Made by a program: the position numbers and the translations under genes. A DNA stretch of 64,000 bases from Pleodorina starrii (Eukaryota; Chlorophyta; Chlorophyceae; Chlamydomonadales; Volvocaceae), in contig BRXU01000006.1 in NCBI GenBank assembly GCA_030267565.1, positions 2,282,001 through 2,346,000 of the forward strand. Reading direction: 5' to 3'. Each line of letters starts with the position of its first letter. Position 1 is the first letter of the stretch. Under the pieces are notes generated by a model that saw only the letters and a program-made list of their open reading frames with translations, made no database searches and was not told the DNA's origin. This document shows, one piece after another, positions 22,701-33,600 of the stretch.

Positions 22701-24603
22701 AGCGGCGGCGGCAGCGGCGGCCGCGGCGGTGGGCGGCGCTTCGGCCCAGCGGCACTACCAAGCTGCCATGTCCTTACAGACCCGTGGGTCGCTGCCGCTG
22801 CCGCCGCGGCGGCGGAGCTCCCCGCTGGCGGCGGCGCCGCCGCCGCCGCCGCCGCCACCACCGGCGGCGGCCAGGAGCAGCAGCGCAGACGGTAGCGGGG
22901 AGGGCGAAGACGGCGTAGGCGAGGTGGTGGATGTCGTACTGTCGCCGCCGCCGCCGCCGCAGCGGCAGCGGCGCTGGGCGGCTCACACCGACCGGCGCTT
23001 GCTTCTGAGGCTCAGCTCACTGGGGTCACGAAACGTTGGCGGACAGATGGCGGCGGCGGTGGCTCCGTCGCCGCCGCTGCTGCTGCCGCTGGCCGGCCGG
23101 AGGCTCCGAGAGCTGGCTGCCTTGCAGATGGGCCGGACGTCGGAAGGCGGCGGCGGCGCCGGCGGCGTCGACGGAACAGGCAGCGGCGCGTCGCCGACGC
23201 TGGCGTCGCTGATGGCGTCGGTTGCGGCCGACGGCGCCGGCGGCGGCGGTAGCGGCGAACAGTCGTTTGGGAGCCACAGCTCCTTTGCCTTCGTCGCCAC
23301 CGCCGGCGGTGCCGGTGCCGGTGCCGGTGGCGGCGGCGGCCGCCCCGACAGCGCCACACGCACGCCCACCCTCGCCGCCGCCGCGCTGCTGCTCGGCGCG
23401 TCGCCGTCGCGCCGGCGGATGCGTCTGTACGGCTCGCCGCCGCCGCACCCGGGCAGCGCCCTGGGACCGGGGCGGCCCGGCGGCATGCCGCCGCCCCCAC
23501 CGCTGCCGGCCCTGCATCCGCTGCGGGACCGTCAGACCCCGGCCCATACCCAGATGGAGGAGGCGCATCCGCCGCTGCCACCGGCGCTGGCGGCGGCGGC
23601 GGCGGCGCCGTGTGGTGCCTTTGCGTTTCCCACCTCGGTCAATGCCGTGGCGGCGGCGGCGGTGGCGGCCGCCGCCGCCGCTGCCGACGCGGCGGCGGCG
23701 GCGCCTGGCGCCGTGAGCACGAGCCGCAGCCTCCGTCATGCCGCCGCCGCTGGCGCGGTAGCCCTGAGCGAGTCGGGGGAGTCTTCGTCCTTGTCGGCGT
23801 CAGCCGCCGCCACCGCCGCCAACACTGCCACTGCCTCTGCCGCGCTGGCAGCTGCGGTGGCGCCGCCGCGCCACTCCTCCCGGATTCCCAGGCCGCCGCC
23901 CCAGGCCACGCCGCCGGCTCAGGCCCAGCCCACGGCTCATCCCGCGGCCCAGGTCCAGGCCCAGGTCGTGCTCGCGTCGCCGGGGCCCCGGCCCTCCACA
24001 GCCGCAGCCACAAAGCCGCCGCCGCGAGGTTCGGGCCCGCCACTGCACCATCAGCATCAGCATCATCAGCGGCCGCAGCAGGGGCTGCAGCAGCAACCAT
24101 CGGTGCTCATCAGCCCGGTGGATGCATCGGTGGGTCGGCGGCGCTGCACAGCACCGACGGAGCCGCAGCCCGCGCCGCAGCCGGCAGCGGCGTTGCTGGA
24201 CGCCCGCAGCCCCCAGACGGCAGCCAGACCCATCGGAGGCCCTGGCGGCGGCCCTGGCGGCGGCGGCGGCCCTGGCAGCGGCGGTGGCCGTGGCGGCGGG
24301 CCGTCGCGCCTTCCCGCCCCTCCACCCCAAGCGGATCCACTAACGGATTCGGATTTGGATTCGGATGAAGAAGGCGACGACTTTGACTGGCTGCCAATGC
24401 CCTTACCGCCTGCCTTCCCCGGGGCCAGCGGCGGCGGCGGCGGCGGCGGACAGTCGTTGGGCAGGCAGGCGTTGGTGGGGGCGGCGGCAGCCGGTCATGG
24501 CGGCGGCGGCGCCGCCGCCGCTGCCGCCAGGCCGACGGCGAGACTGCCCGCTCGCGGCGGCACCGCCGTCGAACGGTACGGTTCCATGCGCCGACGGGCT
24601 GAC

Positions 24604-24646
<43 letters not shown>

Positions 24647-27600
24647 GGCCGGTGGCGGAGAGCTCCGGGTGGGGGCCGCGTTGGGTCAACGGTCAACGTA
24701 ACGACGGCGACGGCGGCGCTGCTGCTGCTGCTGCGGTGTCGCTGTCCGTGAGCGCATCATGTGGTGACGGCGAGTCCGGACGGTGGTGGCGGCCGGCGGT
24801 ACCCCGTGGCGGCGGCGGCGGCAGCGAATCTGGCGGCGGCAGCTGCTCATCGTCGGCGGAGCGGGAGCGGGAGCGGGAGCCGCAGGCGCTTGCGGCGGCA
24901 CTCGGCGCGTTGTTGTACGGAGGCAAGCGTGACGGCGCCGTCGGGGGAAGCAGCGAGGGCGCCGCCGCCGTCGCCGCCCTGGCGGCCCGCACCACGAGCG
25001 CCGTACGACACGTACGGAGTCCGTGTGTCTTTGGCGGCGGCGGACTCCGCCACCGCGGCAGCAGCGCGACGCCGGCGGCAGCGGTGATGGAGGCACGGCA
25101 GCTGTACGACAGCGGCGGCGGCAGCGGTGGCGAATTCAGCGGCGGCGGCGGCGGCGGCGGCGGCGTCTACGCTAGAGGCGGCCGCCGCTGCGCGGACGAC
25201 CAAGACGATGGCACGTTCTGTGGCGACATTCATATCGACCGGGAAGGGTACGACAACTGCAACGGTAACGGTAACGGTAACGGTAATGGGCAGCACAGCG
25301 ACGCGCCGTTGGGTTTGGTGGAGTTGTACTTGGATCCGGATCGCGATTCGGCTCCGGATCTGGGGCGAAGCTGCCGCCGCGGGGAGGCGGAGCAGCGACA
25401 GCAGCGCGACGGCGCCGGCGGCAACGGCGGCGACGGCGGTGATGGCGGCGACGGTGGCGGCGGTGCGCCTGGGTCCGTCAAAGGCGGGGGTCCTTGCCCT
25501 GGGGGCGGCTCCCCTTGCGGCCCGGGTGAGATGGAGGAGCGGGTGAAGACCGCCGCCGCGGTCAAAGTGAAGCGAGGTGAGTTGTGGCTAGGGTGGGGTC
25601 GGGGTGGCGGGTGAGGGTTCGGGGTCGGGGTGCGCCCGCTCCCCAAAACACACACACACACACCTCCCCCTTTCCTCCCCCTGCGGTCTAACCTTTATTA
25701 TCCCTCTCCCCCTCCCCTCCCCTCCCCTCTCCTCCCCTCCCCTCCCCCCCCCCCGCCGGAGTTCAGCCATGGCCCGCCGCCGCCGCGTCAATGAGCTGTC
25801 GTACCTGGCCCACAGCTCCTTTTGGCTTCTTGGGCCTTATCACTCGCTGAGGATACGGCTGCAGTCGCTGGTGACCAGCAGGGGGTTCGAGGTGGGTGGG
25901 ACCGGGTGACCGTGTGTGTACCGGTATGTGTGCATGTGTGTATGTGTGTGCGTGTTTGCGTGTGTGTACGTGCGCATCTATGCCTGTATCCCTCCCGCCC
26001 CCCCCCCCCACACACACTCCTTATCAGCTTGCCCCTGAGGAATCTACCCCCCCCCGCCCCCCCCCCCCGCCCTTCTCCCTCTTCTCCCCTTCTCCCCCCT
26101 CTTCTCCCCTCCCCCCCCCCAGGGCTGCATGCTGCTCGCCGTGCTGTCCTCCTGTGTGGTCCTGGCTCTCGACCGACCCCGCACCTCCCCCTCCTCCCCC
26201 CTCGCCACCGCACTGCACTGGGCCCAAGTGGGCCTGAATGCGCTGTTTGGGGGGGAGATGCTCATGAAGCTGGTGATCAGGGTGGGTCCAGGGGGGGTTG
26301 GGTCCAGGGGGGGTGGGTCCAGGGGGGGAGGCGGGGAATTGGCGGGGGGAAACTGAGGGAGGTGCTTGGGGGTTTGGGTTTGGGGGGCTTTGGGGGGAGG
26401 GGAGGGGGAGGGAGGGGGCGCAGCCCTCGCCATCCTTTCCCCCCACTCCCTCGCTGCGGTTCCGCCTTTATCGCCACCCCTCCCCCTCCACCCTCCCCCT
26501 CCACCCTCCCCCTCCACCCTCCCCCTCCACCCCCACGCCCCACCCCCCTCCCCGCCCTTCCCCCCGGGTCCGCTCGCTAACGCCGTCTCCTTCTCCGCTG
26601 CGAAATTTTCTTTATACCCCCTCAAACCCCCGTCCAACCCCCCTCCCTCCTCCCCCTCCTCAGGGTTTCCTGCTCCACCCCGGCGCCTACTGCCGCAGTC
26701 CCTGGGACGTCCTGGACGGCCTCGTCCTGGTGGCCTCGCTGCTGCCCCCCACCGCCCCCCCCTCCCACCGGGTAGCCCCCCTGGAGTACCTCCGACTGAT
26801 GAGGTGTCTGAGGCCGCTGCGGGCTGTACGACACATCCCCTGGATGAGGACGGTGGGGGAGACGCTGATTCGGTCGCTGCCGGCGGTGACGCACGTGGTG
26901 GCGTTCGGGGGGTGAGGCGAGGGTTGGAGGGGGGGTTTGAGGGGGTGAGGGGGGTGGGGGGGTGGGGTTGAAGGAGTGGGGTTTTGTGGGGAGGGTTGGA
27001 GGGAGATAGGGGGCCGGAACCACCACCCCGTCCCCACCATCCCATCCCCACCTCCCCCACCTGCCCCATCGCCACCTGCCCCACCCACGTCCTGTCTCGT
27101 CCTTTCTCGTCCAGCTTCCTGTTCGGCGTGTACGGCATCTTGGGCACCCAGCTCTTCAGCGGTCGACTGTCCAGATGCAACCAGGCCCTGATGCCGGACG
27201 GGCAGCCGGTGTACGACAAGTCACAGGTGCGTTGTACGGCAGTACGGCAGTGACTTTCTACCCTGAGGTTGGCGCGTTTTTCTGGACGGCACGGCGCATT
27301 TCCCCCAAAAGGGGGGCCTCCGCCCAGGGTCTCCTCTCCTCTCCTCTGTTGTTCTGGTTTGCTGCCTGTTCAGTCTCGCTGCCGGCTCTCCCCTCGCTCT
27401 CTCTTTCAACCCCCCCCCCAAGCCCTCTCCGACCACCCTCGCTCCCCCCCCCCGCTCGATGTCCCGCAGTGTCCCCCCGGTCCCTTCCAGTGCTCCCCGG
27501 CCGACCTGTGCCCCGACCCCGGCTCCCCCGCCCCCCGAGCCTGGGTCACCCCCTTTCGCAACTTCGACCACCTGGGTCGATCACTGCTCACCCTCTTCAT

Positions 27601-30600
27601 TGTGGCTACATTGGACGGATACATGGACGTGTTGCAGCAGGTGGGGGGGGCCGGGGGGGTGGGGTGGGGGGGTTGTATGTGTATGTGTATGTGTATGTGT
27701 GCGTATATTTGTTTGTGTATGTGTGTATGTGGAGGGGGGTCAGGTGGGATTGCGGGGGGTAAGATCAAAGATACCGCAGCGAAGGGACGGAGACGGCGGG
27801 GGGGAGTGTGTGTGGTGGTGGTGGAGGGGGGTGGGGAATTAGGTGCCGTAATTCCGTCCTATGCTGCATGGGCCCCGTCCCCCTTCTCACCGAGCACGCT
27901 TCTACTTTCTTACCTCCGGCCCCCCCCCCCCACACACACTCCTCTCCCTCGTCCCTCCACCCCTCCGCCTTCCCCTCCTTCCCCTCCCCCCACTCCTTCC
28001 GCAGGTGATCGATGCGGTGGGTCCCGGCCTTCAGCCCCGCCCCAACCACTCCCCCGCCAGCGGCCTCTACGTCAACTCCTTCGTGGTCCTGGGCAGCTTC
28101 TGGATCAATCTGCTGGTGTCGGTGAGGAGGTGGCGGGGAGGGACTGGGGGGGGGGGGAACTGGGGGGGGGGGAAGAGGACTGTTGGGGGGCACTTGCGCG
28201 CGGCGCCCTTGTCCGGGCCTTTCACCTCAACCTCCCCCCCCCCCCCCACGCCTCCACCCCGATCCACACACACACACCGCCCTTCCCGCCCCCCCCTCCC
28301 CCCTCCCGGGTCCCCAGGTGATCATCGACTACTACTCCCGGTTGATGTTGGCCGAGGGGGATCTGTTGGACAGCAAGGAGGCTCGGGAGTGGATGAAGCT
28401 GTTGCAGTTCAGCGCGCGGCCGCAGAGGTGAGGGGGGGCAGATTTGTTCGGGGGCGAGGGCGGGTTGGGGTTTGGGGTTTGGGGGTTGGGGTGGTTTTAG
28501 GGTGTGGGGGTGCGGTTGGGAGCACGCGCCATCCGGCCACCGCCAACCACCCATATCTGGGACCGGGCCGGGTCGGGGTCGGGTTGAGGAAAGACAGCCG
28601 AACCGCAGCGGAGGAATGGATGCTGGTGGTTGGAGTGGGCTGGGTTGGGTGCTTGTTGGGTTGGGTGGTTGCTGTTGTTTCAGCGATTGGGCTTGCAGGG
28701 GTGGCATTGGGGCCCCGGGTGGCCTTGCTTAGGCTTTACCCCCCACCCACCCCCCACCCCCTCTCCTCCCCGACAGGGACTATTGGCGGTCGGTGCCGCT
28801 CCCCTCCCACCGGTTGAGGGCCCGCTGCTACCACCTCGCCTCCTCCCCCTCCTTCGACCGGCTGGTGATGGGGATCATTCTGGCGTATGTGGTGGTCATG
28901 GTGAGGGGGGGGAGAAGGAGGGAGGGGGGGGGGAAGGGTGAAGGGCAGAAATGGGGTGCTTTGCGCGTGGAGGGAGGGAGGGAGGGAGAGTATGAGGGGT
29001 TTTGGGGTCTGGGGAGGGGAACATTGGCGGAGAGTGGTGATCATGGTGAGGGAGGGGGGTTACCGGTATCCACGTATGGGCCCTCCTCTTCTCCCCTCCC
29101 CTGGTCCCCTGCCCTCTCCTCTCACAACCCCCCAACACCCCCCACACTCGTACTCCCCCAACCCAACCCGCACACAAGACCCAACCCGCACACAAGACGC
29201 AACCCGCACACAACATAACGCATCCAATCCAACCCCAGAATCGGCGCGCCTTCTCCCCCCTTTGGCCCCCCTGCCCCTTTCCCTCATCCCCGGCCCCTCC
29301 TGTCTCTCCCCCCCCGGCCCCCCCCCAGTCCCTGCCCCACTACGGCTCCAGTCCCTCTTTCGATGCGGCTCTGACCTACCTCAACGCCGCCTTCACGTTG
29401 CTGTTTGTGGGGGAGGCGGTGGTCAAGGGGGCGGCGATGGGGCCCAGGCGGTACATACAGGCGAGAGAGAGAGAGAGTGGAAGGGAGAGGGTGGGGGGGG
29501 GTGGGGGTGAAGGGTGGGGGGGTGAAGGCTGGGGGAATGAAGCGTGGGAGGAAGTGAAAGGGGGGTTTTGAAGGATGTGTGTGTGTGTGTGAAAAGGGTG
29601 GGGGTTAGCTACTACGGAAGCAGTGAGGCCGAGCGCGGAGCGGTGACCAGACCCCGGGCCGCTTCCTACCCTTCCCTCCCCCTCCCCTCCCCCCCTCCCC
29701 TTCCCTTCCCTCCCTCCCCCCTCCCCTCCAGGACTCCTGGAACAAGCTGGACTTGTTCATCATTCTGACCTCACTTCCCGACCTGTTGTCTCTGGTGGTG
29801 CCGCTGGGGGCGGGAACCACCACCGGGGGGGTGGTGATGAGTGTGTTCAGAATCATGAGGGTCGGTGAGCAGGGGGGGGCGGGGCGGGGAGGTGGGGGAG
29901 CGGGGGGCGGGGGGCTTGGCTGTCTGGACTGTGTGACTGTCGTACTCTTAACTCCCCTGTCGTACTCTCCTATCGTACTCTTATAGTTTCCGCACTCCCT
30001 CCCTTGCACCCACCTTCTCCCTTCCCCCCTCCCTTCCCCCCTCCCACCCCCCTCCCACCCCCCCCCCCCGGGCCCCCAATCCAGGCCGCATGTTCAAGCT
30101 CATCCGCAGTGCTCGCGGGCTGCGCACTCTGTCCAATACCCTCATCTCCTCCTCCCCCGCCATATTGAAGGTTGGCTCGCTGCTGTTCCTGCTCTGCTTC
30201 ATATATGCCGTACTGGGAATGAACCTGTACGGAGGGTACGGCAGTCCCTTTGATGGGGGTGGCGGCGACGGGCCCGGGGCCGCGTCCTTCAATGATGTGG
30301 GCTCCTCTCTCCTAACACTGTTCCAGGTGGGGTGGGGGTGGGGGTGGGGGGTGGGTGGGTGGGGTGGGGGTGGGGGTGGGGGTGGGGGTGGGGGTGGGGG
30401 TGGGGGTGGGGGTGGGGGTGGGGGTGGGGGTGGGGGTGGGGGTGGGGGTGGGGGTGGGGGTGGGGGTGGGGGTGGGGGTGGGGGGTGGGGGTGGGGGTGG
30501 GGGTGGGGGTGGGGGTGGGGGTGGGGGTGGGGGTGGGGGTGGGGGTGGGGGTGGGGGTGGGGGTGGGGGTGGGGGTGGGGGTGGGGGTGGGGGTGGGGGT

Positions 30601-33600
30601 GGGGGTGGGGGTGGGGGTGGGGGTGGGGGTGGGGGTGGGGGTGGGGGTGGGGGTGGGGGTGGGGGTGGGGGTGGGGGTGGGGGTGGGGGTGGGGGTGGGG
30701 GTGGGGGGGGTGGGGGGGGCGAATTTGGTGTGTGGGGGTGTGGGGAGTGTTTTTTGGGGGGGAATGGAACCCTAAACCCCTAGAAACACACACCTGCCTG
30801 GCGGCCTGTTGCCTCGCCGTGTCTCATGTCGTCCCTCACATCGCCTCGCCTGAATTCTGCAAACCCTAGCACCCTAACACCCTAGCTAACAACCTCACCC
30901 CACCTCCCCTCACACACAGACGCTGCGGCATCGTTTCCATACTCTTTCCTTCCATACTCTTTAATCTCACCCACACCTAATCCCCCCCGCCCCTTGTCCC
31001 GGTACCCCCCGCCGGATCGCAGGTGTTCACTGGTGACGGGTGGAGTGGGGTGATGGCTCAGGCGGCGGGATGCGACTCATCGGGATACCAGTGCCACACG
31101 GGGGGCCAGGCGCTGGTGGCGTGTGTGTTTTTCTGCAGGTGGGGGGGAGGGGGCGGGGGCGGGGGGTTGGGGGGGCTGGGAGCGAGGGAGCTACGGGGAA
31201 TGGCAAGGGAAAGGTGGGGGGGGGGAAGGCGGCGTGATCAAGAGGGGAGGGGACGAGGGGAGGTGCACGCGGGCCCTCCAACTCCCCAACCGGCCCTAAC
31301 TTGCCTCAACCGCCGCCCCGCAATCTGTGATGTCGTACCGCCCAGTACTGCATGCCACCCTCCGCTCCCCCTTTGTTTCCCACTTGGGGGCTCCACCTCA
31401 GTCCCGCTGTCATTTCTTGCGCCTCCTTCTCACTCCCTCCTCCCTCCACACCCTCTCACTCCCTCCTCCCTCTTCACCCCCCCACCCCTCACCTCCCCCC
31501 TCCTCCCCCCTCAACCCCACATCCCCAAACCCCCCCTGGCCCCTCCTGCCCCCCCCACCCCTCACCTCCCCTCCTCAGCTTCATCATGCTCGCCAGCTTC
31601 ATAATGCTCAATCTGGTGATTGCGGTCATTCTGGACAACTTCATTTCCAATGCGCAGGTGCGTGAGGGTCTGGGTGTGTGTGGGTCTGGGGGTGTGTGGG
31701 GGGGGTGGGTGTGTGGGTGTGGGGGTGTGGGGGGGGGTGTGGGTGTGTGTGGGTGTGTGTGGGTGTGTGTGGGGGTGTGGGGGGGTGTGGGGGTCTGGGT
31801 GTGTGGGGTCTGGGGGTGTGGGGGTCTGGGTGTGTGTGTGGGGTGTGTGTGTGTGGGGTGTGTGTGTGTGTGGGGGGTGGGGGTGGGGGTGTGTGGGGGG
31901 GTGGGGGTGTGGGGGGGTGGGGGGGTGTGTGGGGGGGGTGGGGGGGTGTGTGGGGGTGGGGGTGCGTGTGTGGGTGGGTGCGTGTGTGCGTGACTGTGCG
32001 TGTGTGCGTGTGTGGATGGCTGTGTGTGTTTTGGGTGGTGGGTGGGTGCGTCCTTGCGGGCGGTCTCGGAGAAGGGGCCCCGGGGGGCTGGGCGGCGGCG
32101 GCGGATCTGGGTTAGCAGCGGGGACCCTCCCCCCCCTCCTCAACCCCCCCTCCCTCACCCTCCTCCTCACCCCTCCCCCCCATTCAGAGCGAGGGTCTGC
32201 TCAAGAGCAGCGCCTTCAGTGAGCTCATGCGCTGCGTCATCTCTCTTCGGGTCTTTGTGCGCTGCCTCCGAGTCAGGATCGACGGAATGAGGGTCATTGA
32301 CGAACTGAAGGAGATGACGGCGGCAATGAACGCGGAGGCGGCGGCGGCAGCGGCGAATGGGAAGGGGAAGGGGAAGGGGGGACACGGCGGTGGCGGGTTG
32401 GACAGGAGGAGCAGGTGATTGGGTGCGGTGGGGGTCGGGAGGGGGGGGGGGTCGGGAGGGGGGGGGCCGGGAGGAGGGGCGGCGGTGTGCCGGGCAGGGG
32501 GGGGGTTGGGGGCTTGGTTGGGGTTTCCGATGCCGTGTCATCATGCCACACACACACAGACACCACATACACACACAGCCCCCGGCCCCCGGCCCATTGC
32601 TTCGCTGCGTTTCACTTTCACATCCACATTGCATCGCACCTCACATACGGTATCCCCTCCACCCGCACCCCAACCTTCACACCTCCCGCCTCACGCCAGT
32701 CTTCCCCCCTCTCCCCCCTCTCCTCCCTCTCCCCCCTCTCCCCCTCTCCCCCTCTCCCCCCTCTCCTCCCTCTTCCCCCTCTCCCCTACCCTACCCCCTC
32801 CCCTCCCTTCTGCCCCCAGGGCTCGCAACAAGCTGTCCTCCATGCTGCGAGGCGGAGGAGGAGGTGGAGGGGGAGGCGGAGGCGGAGGCGGAGGCGGAGG
32901 CGGAGGAGGCAGCGAGGCCGGGTCGCTGTTCCCACCCACGGACGGTTTAGGTTTGGACAGCCGAGCCGCATCGCAGTGCCGCAGCTCCCACCACAGCGTC
33001 ATCAGCAGGCTGAGAATGATGCGGGCAGCCGCCGGCGGAGGTGGCGGCGGCGGAGCCGGCGGCGGAGCCGGCGGAGGCGGCGGCGATGGCTCGGATTTCC
33101 GGTTGGGTGGCGGCGGCCGCACGCATAGCTTCGCCGGCGTCATCAGCGGACTGGGCTTCCACCACCTCGGGTCGCTGCGCCGTACATTCACGCGCCAGAA
33201 CAGCAGCGGCAGCGGCGGCGGCGGCGGCGGAACCATCAGCATCAGCGGGCTGATGCCGCGAGTGATTGCCGGCGGCGGCGGCGCCGCCGCGGGGCAGCAT
33301 ATGCGCGGGCCGATGCAGTCGGGCCCGGGCGCGTACGACGGGTACGACGGGTACAGTACGATTTCCGGCAGGAGCCTGTGGCAGTCGACGACGGCGGCAG
33401 CGGCGGCGGCGGCTGTGGTGGGGGAGTACGGCGGCGGGGAGGAGTACGGCAGTGGGCGGTTGACGCCGCCGGGTGGTGGTCGCAGGTTCTTTGGCTTCTC
33501 CGGTCAGGGTGGCGGCGGCTCCCTGAGTGGTGGTGGTGGCGGAGGGGGGCAGGAGCTCGCCGCCGGTGGCGGTGGCGGCGGCGGCGGCGGCGGTGGCGGG

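Larger units (their letters stand above)
25767..28427 (+). other. Channel domain III and post-S6 segment
   Basis: It opens with a basic patch ([20 protein letters not shown]). S1 is [19 protein letters not shown] and S2 is [21 protein letters not shown]3 is [16 protein letters not shown], and S4 is [20 protein letters not shown] with five Arg. S5 continues into [18 protein letters not shown], and the turret is Cys- and Pro-rich ([18 protein letters not shown]). The pore is [17 protein letters not shown], with Asp as filter residue and Tyr where Trp is usual. S6 is [20 protein letters not shown]. Confidence 0.83.

Noticed and set aside
30090..30869. Poly-Gly and Gly-Trp reading frames over 30330-30780
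   Set aside because: They are translations of the (GGGGGT)n intron repeat. The channel frame needs this segment removed to rebuild the domain IV pore loop.
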